The translations under genes and the position numbers were made by a program. 64,000 nucleotides of DNA, from positions 107,262,610-107,326,609 of the forward strand of contig NC_133934.1 in NCBI RefSeq assembly GCF_031877795.1, in the 5' to 3' direction. The notes beneath the pieces were generated by a model. That model was given only the letters and a program-made list of their open reading frames with translations, was not told where the DNA came from and ran no database searches. Below, in pieces: positions 55,101 through 64,000 of the stretch. Origin of the DNA: Strix aluco (taxonomy: Eukaryota; Chordata; Aves; Strigiformes; Strigidae). The number at the start of each line of letters is the position of its first letter. Positions within the stretch are counted from its first letter, which is position 1.

Positions 55101-58100
55101 TGGACTCACCTCAGCTGCTCCGTGCTCTGTCCCCACAGGTCAATGGTCTTCTCAGGAGCCATATGCAGGTCCAGGTTGCAGACATTGGGTTTCTGGGGGT
55201 ATAGCTTAAGACACTGTTTCACCCAGTGACGCTGGCAGCCCGGAAGGAAAGGGTTTGGTATGAAAATAAACCCTGACCACAGAGAAAAAGGGAGGGGGTG
55301 GGGAGAAAGTATAATTAGGCATTTCCCTGTTTTTTCTAGAACTAGAGCAAAGGACAGGGGTTGGAGGTACTGAAGAAACACCTTAGACAATACAACCACT
55401 GACTTTGCATGTAAGCTGATGAAATCTATTATCAAGTCTGAATAGTTAAGTTAAAAGCTATTGTTTTTTTCAGTACAAACAAATGGTGGCCATAAGGTAG
55501 AAGACAGGGAGGGCAGCCAACACTGGTCCAAGTAAAAAAGTGACAATAAAGGACATTATCTGTGTAAGGCATATTGATTACAGGTAGATAAAGGAGTAAG
55601 AACTTGGAAAGCCAAATGCTTTGGAGCAAATTTGATTTTGAAATGATTCAGCAAGATCTTTCTCTTGAACCCTGCAAGGTTAAAGTCATTCTGGCCTAAT
55701 TTTTCCAGACTTCAAACTAACCTTGCTGCTGCCTCTGAACTCATACTATCTCCTTATTGCTACTCCAGTGTCATGAACTGCGGAGAGCAGTCCACAGGCT
55801 GAGCAAGACTCTAGTAACAGAAACTGTTTTCTCCTTTGCTTCATGTTTATTTCCAGGTAAGTCTGGTTGTATCCATCTTTGTGTTTTGGTATGGTAATAC
55901 TCAAAGGGGATAAAAGTCAAATTATATCCCAAACTGCTTGTTGCTGACTGCAAATACTTTACAGTCATTGTTAATTAACAAAACAAAATAGATGTGTGGC
56001 TAGTCTGCCCATTCATTTAGCCAGGCACCTCAGGCAGAGTTCAAGCAGCAACCCAAATAAGAGGGTTAGCAGTGATGTAATAGATTGATTTGGTCTGTAT
56101 CTCAACAGACAAGAGTCCTTGACATGATCTGCCATCACCAGGAGCGCTAACAGGATTCTTTACTGGAATTCTCTCCCCAGCACCCCAGGGGTGTTTACTT
56201 CCAGGCCAGGGTCAACGGTATTGATGAATGAGTGTCTGATGGGAAGATGCTATTAATCTGTATTGTACCTACTTCGAGAATCAAGGCACTCTCTGAAAGA
56301 CTGACAATTCAGTAAGACTCACCAACACAAAATTCACATACAAAGAGAGATAAGGGTATAAGAGGAACAAAGGAAAAGGAGGTTTCAAGGTTTTACCCTA
56401 CTGTGTTTTTTTGAACTTCTCAGTCATATCAAGTTAAAGAGACAAAAATAGATGAAAAAGGAAGAAGCAAGGCTAGGAGTCTCAGTAGGATACAAACTTG
56501 CCTTGTGGCCTTATGAAAGTGGTAATAAAAGCACAGAAAAAGCTTCCTGCCAGCATATCTCACAAGATTAAATTAACTGGTTAGGAAAAGAACCTTCAGT
56601 GTATTAATAATACACTGTCATTCATTTCACTTCATTCCCTGCACCTTCAGACTATGGCAGCCTTCTGATAGGTCTGGTGACGAGAAGTTTCTTTGCCAGA
56701 AGCACTAAATTTACTTTCTGTTGGCCTCTGCACAGGACAGAATAATCTACACATAGAACACAATAATCTTGCTGTCTACAACTTTTGATGTGGGGTTCTC
56801 AAAACACTTTACTACATTCATGAAATTACGCTCTACTATGTATGTATTATCTCCAGGTATTAATGAAGGAATTGAAGCCTGGAGAGCCAGTTACACACAG
56901 AGCTGAGAACAAGAATCCAAATTTTACGACTTTCGTATCAGAAGCTTAGAACATGCCATGTCTCTCCAAACCTTTCATTGCTTACTCCAGATTACATTGC
57001 TTACTAACCAGATTAGTCTAGATTTACAAAAGCAAGCACAACTAAGTAGTGGGTTACTGCTATACTTCCGATGTCAAGAAAGGCAGAAAACACGGAATTT
57101 CTAACAGTTGTAGAGTTTTACTATAAAATTCTACACTAATAGTTCCTGGGAGAACCAAAGGTGCTAGAAATCAGTGACATACCACATGTGGGAGGGACAA
57201 GAGAGATAGATTTCTGTAGCAATCTTTCTGACCTGAGTGAAGAACACCACAGACGAACTGAAGGGAACACAATTGGACCTCTTGGCATTGAAAGAGTTGG
57301 TGTGAGTAAAATGAGCAAAAGACAAATTCTTTGGGGATCTGTATACTAAAGGAATCTGCCTTGAGGAAGCAGATGCAATTCTCTCACTGCAGCAAAATCT
57401 GGCAGCACACTAGAAATTAATTTATACCTAGTGTTAGTGGTCTGAAACCTCAGTCAAAGAAAGGGTAAGACATGCAGATGTCTAGCAACAAGAACAACCC
57501 CTCATAAAACCAACTGGTGTCAGTTGCAAAGACCCAAAGACAGCATCACCCACATCTCACAGAACTCAGGACAACCGCAACAGAAATCCACCCAGCTTAC
57601 TTAGTCTTATATTTCATTGCTCGCTGTGGGGACAAAACCAAATTACTTCCCTTCCGTATGCCCACAGACAAAATAAAGAAATTCGAACTTATTTTAGAGG
57701 GCTATTGGGGCAGTTGGTTAAATATCTTGAATGCTTTAGGATGTCCAGATAAAGGTAGCTGGAAAAGAATTATTCTTGTCCACACATGACTTGATTCTGA
57801 ACAGGACTGAGAATTTGTTAACGTATTTGCATTTCATTTTAGTGAAAGGTTTTCTTTGTCAAAGCAGAAGAAAAACACAGCTAAGTGGAACACTTGTGAT
57901 CCACCCCCACATAATTGCTAGGAAAGATGTTTAGACAGACATAAAGTGAAAAGTGAGACCAAGCAAGGGCAGCTATAACATGACAGGTAAGCAGAACAAT
58001 TCGAGAGTCAAGAAGAGGTGGAAGCCTGTCTCCTGAAGTTATTCATTTCCTGTGTATTAACTACACCAAGTGGCTAATGTGGCTGCCTCAGTTTCAGAAA

Positions 58101-61100
58101 TGGTAGGCTGGCTTCATAGCAACCTCCACAGACACTGACTGCAGTCTTGAGGAACCAAAAGAAACATGAGAAAAAACAAAATCAAATGAACAAAAATCCC
58201 TGAAATAAGGAAGATCTGGGGAACTACAAACTCATGAGTCTTACCAAAACCGCTGGTAAGATTAGGGAGCAAACTTTCACGACAGCAGTTTCCAGACACA
58301 GGGAGGTTGGGAACAGCAAGCATGGATTTACCGAAGGCAAATTTTGTCTAACCAGCCTTATTGCCTGCTAGAGGAAGATGCCCAAACAAGGGGAGAGCCG
58401 GGGATGCTGTTTACCTTGGCTTTAGCAAAGTTTTAGAGTCGGTCTCCTGCAGCCACACTGGGGGCTCATGGATTTTATGGGTAAACTATAACGGTGAGCA
58501 AAAGCTGGCTGGGCCATCAGGCTTAAAGAGCAGCAATTTGATGGATCAAAGCCTAACCAGTGGCTGTTATGAGCTGCGTTCCTCACATTGATAGAGGGGT
58601 CAAGACGGATAACTACATCTACATCAACAACCTGGACAATGGAACATTCATCCTCATCCCACTTACAGATAACACTAAATTGGGGCAGCAGTGAACATGC
58701 TGGAGGCTACTGCTGCCACTTGAAAGGAACCTTGACAAAGGTAAGAGCTACCTAAAGGGCCATTACAGAAAAGGTGAAGCGAGATTCTTCTCAGAGGTGC
58801 ACAGCAAGATTATGAGCAGCAACAGTCACAAATTACAGCAAGACAAATTTTGATTTAAGGTGAAAAAAAAAAAAAAATAATCACAAGAGTGGCGAAACAC
58901 TGGAACAAATGCCCAGAGAGGGTGTGTAATCTCTGTCCTTGGAGGTTTCCAAAACTCACCCATACAAAGCTCTGAGTGGCCTGATCTAACTTTCAACTTA
59001 ACCCTGCTTTAAGCAGGGAGTTGCACTAGACATCTGGAGGTCCCTAACATCTTCCTGTGATTCTACCAGGTGACCTGCAAACCTGAGATCCAGTTCAGTT
59101 TTTGAAATAACCTGCTTAATGAAATTACTCTGTACCTTGTATAGGACAAGAGGTTCTTACTTACTGTACTCAGTGTTCTACACCAGCAAGTAGATGCCAC
59201 ACACTTCAGCCCTGAAACAACTGTACTTCAGCCACTTCTCTAATTTTCATGACATATGTTGAGGAAAAATAGATGCTACAGAAATATAAAATCTCTATCA
59301 AAGGCAACAGGAATCCATTCTTGCGAGGGATGGTCTGGTTGATCAGAGATTGTGAAACAACTGGCCTTTCTGATTTCACCTCCATATTGCTGCATCCCAC
59401 CCTTTAGCTGACTTGTTTGTCCTCCTGCACTTAAAATAACATTAAATTACACTTAAACAAACCAAAATAGGTTTTTCAGGCAGGGCAAGGAGGATAAGAT
59501 GGAAGATGCCTGAATCCAAAGCAACAAGGTTGTATTTAACTTTTCTTGAAATCAGAAGTACCTACCCGGATACCCATTGAGGCCATAGGCTTTCCACTGG
59601 CTAACTGGCTGTAACCCTGCCCTGTAGGCATCTTGATCACTGACTGAAGAAATATTGAGCTGTGATCTGAACACCTGGCAAAAGAAAACAGATCTGGTTA
59701 AAAAAAAAAAAAAAAAGAAGAAATACAAAATGCATCTAAGAATAGCACCTATAAGAGAGTGCTACCATATTCCAAGGTAAACCTCATGAAAATGCCAACT
59801 GTGCCACAAAACTACTGTCTAAGCAACTGTGACCAGAACAGGGCATGCTGCTAACAGAGCTAGTATGTACTCAACATAGAATCAAAAGGCACCTACAGTT
59901 TTTACAATACTTGGGGATTAGGAGAGATGCTCTCCATTCATAAAAAAACCCAAACAATTTATAGCGGTGAGAAAAAATTTGACACTATTTTTCAATTTCT
60001 ACAGTACAGCCTCATCATTATAAAACATTCTGGTAATTATCTATCTTCATTAGAGAGCAATATTTAGTACCCATAACACTTTATACCTTCAAATAATGTT
60101 CCAAACACAAGTTGCTCATGATCCCATAGGGTAGATGACTATTCTCATCTGTAATTTACAGAAGTAGTAGTACAGTGATGAAGCAGCCAAAGTTGTCTGA
60201 TGTGAAGAACTGCAGAAACCCCATAAATTCCAAATACCACATGGCCACTTCTGTTTCCAACAGCAGGCTCAAGGCGTAACAAAATATATTTTTCTTGATG
60301 TACTCTCTCAGGTCTCAATAACACATATATTTAAGCTGTAATAAGCCAACACTTGCTGAAAAGAACAAACTCATCCACTGTGTTCCCACTCCCTTTTTCC
60401 CTTAGGACTGGGAACTGTCTTAGGGAGGGCAGGATAGAGGCAGGTTGGTTTTGTTCTGGCTTAGCTCTCCAGTCGGGCTCTCCACAAGGCTGTGCAAAAG
60501 TACAGACTCATATAAGGAAAGAGCTGGCCAGGCATAGTGGGAATAGGCAGGCAGAGACAGGCAAGACTTTGTTTATGACAATTTAAAGTGTACATGAAAT
60601 TAAGCCCTTTGCACACAGACTCTGCAGTGATAAATGTGTAAATCAGTCTCTCTGCAGGCTGACAGCTCTGGTTAACATCTTCTGAGCAACGGGTCTAAAT
60701 TATGTACATAGAATTTGTAAGAGAACTCTAAATTAGTGCTGGGCAGCAGCTTCTGGCAACGTGCTCAGTTTTACCAATTTTTCAGCTTTCTGCCAAAAGC
60801 TGCTCTGTGACTGCCAGCCTTGAAGAGTTTAGTTCAGAGTCCTGTCTGCAGAACATCCCCAGGAAGGCTCTTCCTTTGACTATGACTCTGCCACCTCTCT
60901 GTTTCTCAAGCTGCTTACACACCAGCTGCTGCCAGGGCTTCTGGAGAACAGGAACTGTTTCTATGCTTAAGAATTACATGTGCTGAATCAGTTAAATAAG
61001 CCTGGTGGCAGGGCAGCTGGGGTATGTCACACTTCACTGAAGAGCTCAATCACTTGAAGCAGTTTTCTGAGAGGAAAGGAACAATAGTATCTGGGTCAAT

Positions 61101-62629
61101 CTGGCCTGGTCTGTAGCTCTTCTTAAAAGAGAAAAGCCAGATGTTTTTAACCTGGAGGAAAGAGGACTAAAAGATGCTTTCACTAGTAAGCTATCAACTG
61201 ATCTTAGAAGGTAACAGGCACAAAAAGAATGATGTGGAGAGGGGACAGATGCTTGTGATGCTTTCAAGTACTCTGAATTCCCCAAAAGGGCTGGAATCCT
61301 TTATTTGCTAAAGGACTGCTGCAAGCTCAAAAAAGGCTGAAAGGTTAACAACTCCCTTGTTTAATGCTAACACCTTGAACAATTTCATATGGGTCAGGGT
61401 TTGTGTCCTATTGACAGTATCAAAGTTATAGTCTGAAAAGACAGAAAAATATATTTTCTAACAGAACTGTAAAAAGAAAAGGCTAAGCATTTGAACTATG
61501 AAAAATTAGACAAAGTTTCATTTTAACCATATTCCCTACACCCTTTTTTCATACAAGCTCAAACATAGAAAATCCATAGTTAACAATACTTCAGCAGATA
61601 CCTGTTATCCTTATGAGAGGTGACAAAATAGAAGATGAGTTTAAAGGATCACTCCTTCATCACTCAAGACACGGTGAACTACTAACCACGAAGGCTACTA
61701 GTTTCAGATGTACTCCTGTGTACCCCTAATCTACTCTAACGGTTGCTTTTATCCCAATGGCTAAGCCAAATGTTTATTATATGGGAGCAAGCAAGGCAAT
61801 GAAACTTTACCAAGGGGAAGACTGCAAGAACCCTGGGCACACACTGCAGGGGGAAGGTGATCCCAGCTCCCTCTCCAGCTCACTCAGGTATTTCAGGTCC
61901 AAGACAAGGACCCATAAGCCCAGAAAAGTGTCAGCTCCGACAGTGAAACTTAGTTTTTTCCGTCCACATGTTCCTTTGCTTTCCTTAAGTAACACATAGT
62001 TCTAGTCAGAGTCTTTGGAGATCCCTTACTGCATCCTAGAGAGCTAATTAAACATTATGGAAGTAAATAAACATAAACAAAAGTGGTAAATCTGTGAACA
62101 GACCAAGTGCTGGCCCGGGACAGCTGGGCCGGCACCTTGTGCCCTCGGGCAGGATCCCGTAACCCCACGGCAGCCGGCCCAAGGGGACCCTGAGTGAACC
62201 TGCCCCTGGGTCCCGCGGGCAGAGGGGCCCTGGGCCCTCAGAGCTCATTGCCCTTCCCTAGCTGCCCGTCTCTACTCACGCAACTGGCTTTTAAACGTTG
62301 TAGCAACCCGCAAGAGGCTTGGCGCTGGAGGGCAGCGTCTTCTAGCCAGTAACTGGACAACATTAGAGACCTGGCGTCGAGCACGAAGGGAAACAACACC
62401 GCGCTCAAACACCGCCACATCGCTCAAAGGGCAGGACGAGCTCAGCCCGCGTCACCCAGCCCCTCACCGCGGGGCGAGGACAGGAGGAGCCCAGCGTTAC
62501 CTGGCTCCCCGGCACGGAGAAGTCCACCACGCCCCGCAAGTCCAACGCGTCGCGTTGCCGGTAAAAGCGAAAGAGCCGTCGGAAGGCGTCCTCCCCGCCC
62601 TCCCGCGTCAGGGCCGCCGCCGCCGCCAT
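48776..62629 (-). CDS. ALKBH1: ALKBH1, AlkB homolog 1 nucleic-acid dioxygenase (complete, six coding exons)
   Basis: ALKBH1 is an Fe(II)/2-oxoglutarate dioxygenase reported to act on tRNA (m1A demethylation, and 5-formylcytidine formation in mitochondrial tRNA-Met) and on DNA. Exons 62629-62501, 59674-59566, 55272-55110, 51144-51054, 49931-49738 and 49199-48776 join in frame with GT-AG introns to 369 residues plus stop; human, as I recall, has 389. Iron ligands are seen as His213 and Asp215 (GIHVDES) and His269 ([10 protein letters not shown]). The 2-oxoglutarate arginines are Arg320 and Arg326 in [10 protein letters not shown]. An N-terminal helix ([13 protein letters not shown]) and the motif NPFLPG are conserved. 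The start at 62629 has A at -3 and G at +4; an in-frame ATG at 62689 exists but would add an unlike proline/arginine-rich leader. Being about 20 residues shorter than human is explained mainly by a shorter N-terminal segment. No catalytic residue is missing. Confidence 0.97.
49200..49737 (-). other. ALKBH1 intron 5
   Basis: The intron is 538 bp, GT-AG. It contains a short A tract (about 49682-49693) and nothing else recognisable. Confidence 0.85.
49738..49931 (-). CDS. ALKBH1: ALKBH1 coding exon 5 (first two iron ligands)
   Basis: The exon is 194 bp, with acceptor CTCCAG and donor GTGAGT. It contains [40 protein letters not shown] and [10 protein letters not shown]. The HVD triplet supplies His213 and Asp215 of the iron-binding facial triad. 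Human Arg after HVD is Glu here. Confidence 0.97.
49932..51053 (-). other. ALKBH1 intron 4
   Basis: The intron is 1,122 bp, GT-AG. I see no repeat, RNA gene or conserved motif in it. Confidence 0.85.
51054..51144 (-). CDS. ALKBH1: ALKBH1 coding exon 4
   Basis: The exon is 91 bp, with acceptor TTTGCAG and donor AAG/GTATTG. It encodes a basic start (RKGSSKWEP) followed by the conserved [20 protein letters not shown]. The first nine residues differ from mammals while the rest is nearly identical. Confidence 0.95.
53006..53593 (+). mobile_element. Solo LTR of an avian endogenous retrovirus, plus orientation
   Basis: The element runs from TTTGCTGGTTTTGGCTGGGA to GGCTGGGGTTAAACCACAAC followed by A, matching from memory an LTR family common in neoavian birds. 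Its core-promoter parts in order are a CRE-like TGATGTCA (53265-53272), a TATA box in ATATAAAG (53281-53288) and a GATGG-containing leader, so transcription would run on the plus strand, antisense to ALKBH1. The canonical 5' TG appears mutated to TT; the 3' end is CA. No flanking retroviral coding sequence, primer-binding site or clear target-site duplication is seen, which supports a solo LTR left by recombination. Assignment to an ERV class is uncertain. Confidence 0.85.
54556..54613. repeat. A/C-rich low-complexity tract
   Basis: A-run followed by CCAA-type units in ALKBH1 intron 3. This is simple sequence, with no other feature. Confidence 0.7.
55110..55272 (-). CDS. ALKBH1: ALKBH1 coding exon 3
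   Basis: The exon is 163 bp, with acceptor GTCAG and donor GTGAGT. It encodes [20 protein letters not shown] and [17 protein letters not shown], the start of the substrate-recognition part before the catalytic barrel. It ends in AG, completed to an Arg codon by exon 4. Confidence 0.96.
55273..59565 (-). other. ALKBH1 intron 2
   Basis: The intron is 4,293 bp, GT-AG. It carries a decayed CR1 at 58185-59075; the rest shows no recognisable feature. Confidence 0.85.
58185..59075 (+). mobile_element. CR1 LINE remnant with reverse-transcriptase-region and 3' UTR sequence, plus orientation
   Basis: The 5' part resembles the CR1 ORF2 reverse-transcriptase region in order: GGGGAACTACAAACTCATGA, GCAAGCATGGATTTACCGAA, GCTGTTTACCTTGGCTTTAG, CATCAACAACCTGGACAATG and ACAGATAACACTAAATTGGG. 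It then jumps to 3' UTR-type sequence (GATTCTTCTCAGAGG, ACACTGGAACAAATGCCCAG, AGTTGCACTAGACATCTGGA). It is truncated at the 5' end, internally deleted and full of stops and indels, so no coding capacity remains. It lies antisense to ALKBH1. An A run of about 15 bases at 58863 lies inside it. Confidence 0.85.
59566..59674 (-). CDS. ALKBH1: ALKBH1 coding exon 2
   Basis: The exon is 109 bp, 36 codons plus one base, with acceptor GCCAG and donor GTAGGT. It encodes [20 protein letters not shown] and [10 protein letters not shown]. The final split codon is Gly when joined to exon 3. Confidence 0.95.
59675..62500 (-). other. ALKBH1 intron 1
   Basis: The intron is 2,826 bp, GT-AG. It contains a 17-base A run at 59700-59716 and becomes G+C rich from about 62110 toward exon 1. 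No mobile element was recognised with confidence. Confidence 0.85.
62501..62629 (-). CDS. ALKBH1: ALKBH1 coding exon 1
   Basis: The exon encodes 43 residues, from [20 protein letters not shown] to [10 protein letters not shown], ending on a codon boundary at CAG/GTAACG. The [13 protein letters not shown] helix matches mammalian ALKBH1. The linker after VDFS is shorter than in human. The exon lies in the CpG island shared with SLIRP. Confidence 0.93.
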
Positions 62630-62632
62630 TTT
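62622..62632 (-). promoter_or_regulatory. YY1-type motif overlapping the ALKBH1 start codon
   Basis: The minus strand reads AAAATGGCGGC, close to the YY1 consensus AAGATGGCGGC, and its ATG is the proposed ALKBH1 start. YY1 sites at this position are known to help fix start sites and translation initiation in genes with short leaders (TISU-type elements). Confidence 0.6.
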
Positions 62633-62718
62633 GGCCGGGCGGTGGGTGGTGCGGCGCGGCGCACTGCCGGGGCGGGGCCAGCTCAGCACAGCCGCCCCCC
62701 GCTCCCGCCGCAGCTCCT

Positions 62719-62729
62719 AAGATGGCGGC
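62719..62729 (+). promoter_or_regulatory. YY1-type motif overlapping the SLIRP start codon
   Basis: AAGATGGCGGC is a perfect match to the YY1/TISU consensus, and its ATG is the proposed SLIRP start. It mirrors the site at the ALKBH1 start 92 bp away. Confidence 0.7.
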
Positions 62730-62815
62730 GGTCAGTACGGCGCGGGTGGCAGCGCGCCGCTCCAGGAGATTTTTCGACATTTTTGTGGCTGACGTTCCGT
62801 GGACGGTATCGAGCA
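62722..62815 (+). CDS. SLIRP: SLIRP coding exon 1
   Basis: The exon is 94 bp, 31 codons plus one base (A), with donor GTGAGT. It encodes the presumed mitochondrial presequence and the start of the RRM, including RNP2-like FVADVPW. Confidence 0.93.
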
Positions 62816-63005
62816 GTGAGTCTACACCACCCCCTTCATCCCCCACCGGTGCTAGGGCTGGCGCGGGGGGAGACGGCCCCGCCGCGTGTACCGGCAGAGG
62901 CCGTGGGGACTGGGCCTGTGTAACCAGTTGTGCATTTCCCCCACAGAGGAGCTGAAGGAGTACTTCTCTCAGTTCGGGTCAGTGCAGAGGTGCCAGCTGC
63001 CCTTT
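62722..63005 (+). CDS. SLIRP: SLIRP, SRA stem-loop-interacting RNA-binding protein (5' part, coding exons 1-2, partial)
   Basis: SLIRP is a small (about 109 residues in human) single-RRM protein of mitochondria that partners with LRPPRC to stabilise and help translate mitochondrial mRNAs; it was also described as a binder of the SRA RNA. Exons 62722-62815 and 62947-63005 join in frame with GT-AG introns to 51 residues: a basic, arginine-rich N-terminus typical of a mitochondrial presequence (MAAVSTARVAARRSRRFF), the first RRM strand DIFVADVPWT (RNP2), then KELKEYFSQFGSVQRCQLPF. The exon ends at LPF/GTGAGT, the same place as in human. The rest of the RRM, including RNP1, lies beyond position 64000, since no exon with that sequence is seen in 63006-64000. 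The start has A at -3 and G at +4. Gene order next to ALKBH1 supports the identity. Confidence 0.95.
62947..63005 (+). CDS. SLIRP: SLIRP coding exon 2
   Basis: The exon is 59 bp. The acceptor is CCCCACAG followed by AG, which completes a Lys codon, then ELKEYFSQFGSVQRCQLPF. The donor is TTT/GTGAGT in phase 0. The helix ELKEYFSQFG is characteristic of RRM proteins and closely matches human SLIRP. Confidence 0.94.
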
Positions 63006-64000
63006 GTGAGTACCCGCTTATTCTCCAGGCCACTGTTTGTGTCTTTTTGGTAAAACGGGGAAGAGCCGGCGGCCGGTGCTCGCTAGGCCCTGGCAGGGTT
63101 CGCCTTGCGGCTGGGGCCTTGCTGCGCTCCCTCGGAGCTGCTTTCTGAAAGCTTTCTGTACTCTAGTCAGATCTTCGGTGCTCTTCAAACTTAAGTTTCT
63201 TCTCCCAGTGGGTGCCGCTGCTTGTCTGCGAGCTGTAGGCCTCACTGAAGCTTCGTGGTTTCCATTGGCTTTGAAAGAGCTTTAGAAAGCACATTTCTCA
63301 GATCCAGTTGATACTGCCATGTCTGAATAATTAACCTGAAAGTACTTTGAGCTTCTCTATTGTCGTGTTATCTTTCTTCTGACAAAGAACAAAAGGTTTA
63401 TGAGCCTGGTCTCACTGGTCTAAAAATTTTAAAGGTGTGGATACGAACCTACAATCCTTTCCTGATGTGGGTTCATATCCCATCCAGAGTGCAGGGCTAA
63501 CACAAAACCCACAACCTCTTTAGGATGTTCTCAAGCTGTCAACTGTTTGTGCCCCTGCCATTTAGATTATTTATCTTCTGAGCATGTAGATCAGGGACAA
63601 TAGTATCTACTGCAGTTTCTTAAGAGTTGAACAGCCAAAAAAAAGTTGTTCCTTTCCCACTGTTATGGATAAGTTGCAGGTTATTGCTGAAGGAAGTTCT
63701 GCCTGCTCGTTTCTCAATGCAAAGTAATGGTCTGTTAAATTAAGCTTAGTGTGTCAGAACATAAGTTAGTGAGCTGATGGGCTCACTATCAGTTGAGGAC
63801 TAGCTTGCAAATGGAGAAGGGTAGTTTGAAACAATCTGGTTATTTCTGAATGCTGAAGCTTAGGTGTCAGCCTGCCACTCGAGTTCCTCAGGCCCAGGAC
63901 AGAAGACTTCATTGTGAAGGCTGGCAGCTTACTGTAAACTGGCCTCCATCACCAACTAAAGCTGAACTGATACACATGTGAATGTTTTGATTCAGTGATT
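63006..64000 (+). other. SLIRP intron 2 (5' part)
   Basis: Intron sequence continues to the window edge. It contains a hairpin at 63434-63485 and otherwise nothing recognisable. Confidence 0.8.
63434..63485. repeat. Short hairpin in SLIRP intron 2
   Basis: Arms at 63439-63453 and 63466-63480 pair over 15 positions with one mismatch and one wobble, around a 12-base loop; weaker pairing extends two more bases at each outer end. The right arm, GGTTCATATCC, resembles a tRNA B box, but no cloverleaf can be drawn. Confidence 0.55.

Larger units (their letters stand above)
51145..55109 (-). other. ALKBH1 intron 3
   Basis: The intron is 3,965 bp, GT-AG. The middle is occupied by a solo LTR (53006-53593). 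A/C-rich low-complexity sequence lies at about 54556-54613. A minus-strand open frame of 113 codons at 53712-54053 next to the LTR has no recognised domain. Confidence 0.85.
62400..63130. promoter_or_regulatory. CpG island and bidirectional promoter of ALKBH1 and SLIRP
   Basis: This is a G+C- and CpG-rich block covering exon 1 of ALKBH1 (minus), the 92 bp between the two start codons, and exons 1-2 of SLIRP (plus). There is no TATA box. A GC box GGGGCGGGGCC lies at 62669-62679, about midway between the start codons. The arrangement implies one shared promoter with very short 5' UTRs, or start sites that overlap the opposite gene. Confidence 0.88.

Noticed and set aside
63400..63490. Possible tRNA gene suggested by GGTTCATATCC
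   Set aside because: A T-arm can be drawn but the acceptor, D and anticodon stems do not form; kept only as a hairpin.

Overview
This window is nuclear DNA from a bird. Three genes could be reconstructed exon by exon with GT-AG introns, and their order matches the human chromosome 14q24.3 neighbourhood as I remember it: SPTLC2 (minus strand), ALKBH1 (minus strand) and SLIRP (plus strand). The bird call rests on several CR1 LINE remnants and on a solo LTR of a type I recognise from neoavian genomes, together with small introns and compact intergenic space. I cannot name the species.

Layout. Positions 1-28.6 kb hold the 5' half of SPTLC2: coding exons 1-6, with the remaining exons (including the one with the catalytic lysine) lying left of the window. 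Its promoter is a strong CpG island at about 28.0-29.5 kb that contains a run of CCAAT boxes. Positions 29.5-48.6 kb are intergenic, with CR1 fragments, a 35-base poly-C run and an imperfect hairpin, but no gene I can support. Positions 48.65-62.63 kb hold the complete ALKBH1 gene, six coding exons giving a predicted 369-residue protein. Intron 2 carries a decayed CR1 and intron 3 a solo LTR, both in the opposite orientation to the gene. ALKBH1 and SLIRP are divergent: their start codons are 92 bp apart in a second CpG island, and a YY1-type motif overlaps each start codon. Coding exons 1 and 2 of SLIRP lie at 62.72-63.0 kb; the rest runs off the right edge.

Functions. SPTLC2 is a catalytic subunit of serine palmitoyltransferase, the first step of sphingolipid synthesis in the ER. 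ALKBH1 is an Fe(II)/2-oxoglutarate dioxygenase acting on nucleic acids, notably tRNA, in the nucleus and mitochondria. SLIRP is a small mitochondrial RRM protein that stabilises mitochondrial mRNAs with LRPPRC. The shared ALKBH1/SLIRP promoter therefore links two genes of mitochondrial RNA metabolism.

I found no evidence for a new biological system. The items most worth a second look are the CCAAT-headed degenerate tandem array at the SPTLC2 promoter, the paired YY1/start-codon arrangement between ALKBH1 and SLIRP, the intronic LTR with an intact-looking core promoter, and two imperfect hairpins. Comparisons with human proteins are from memory, not from an alignment search.
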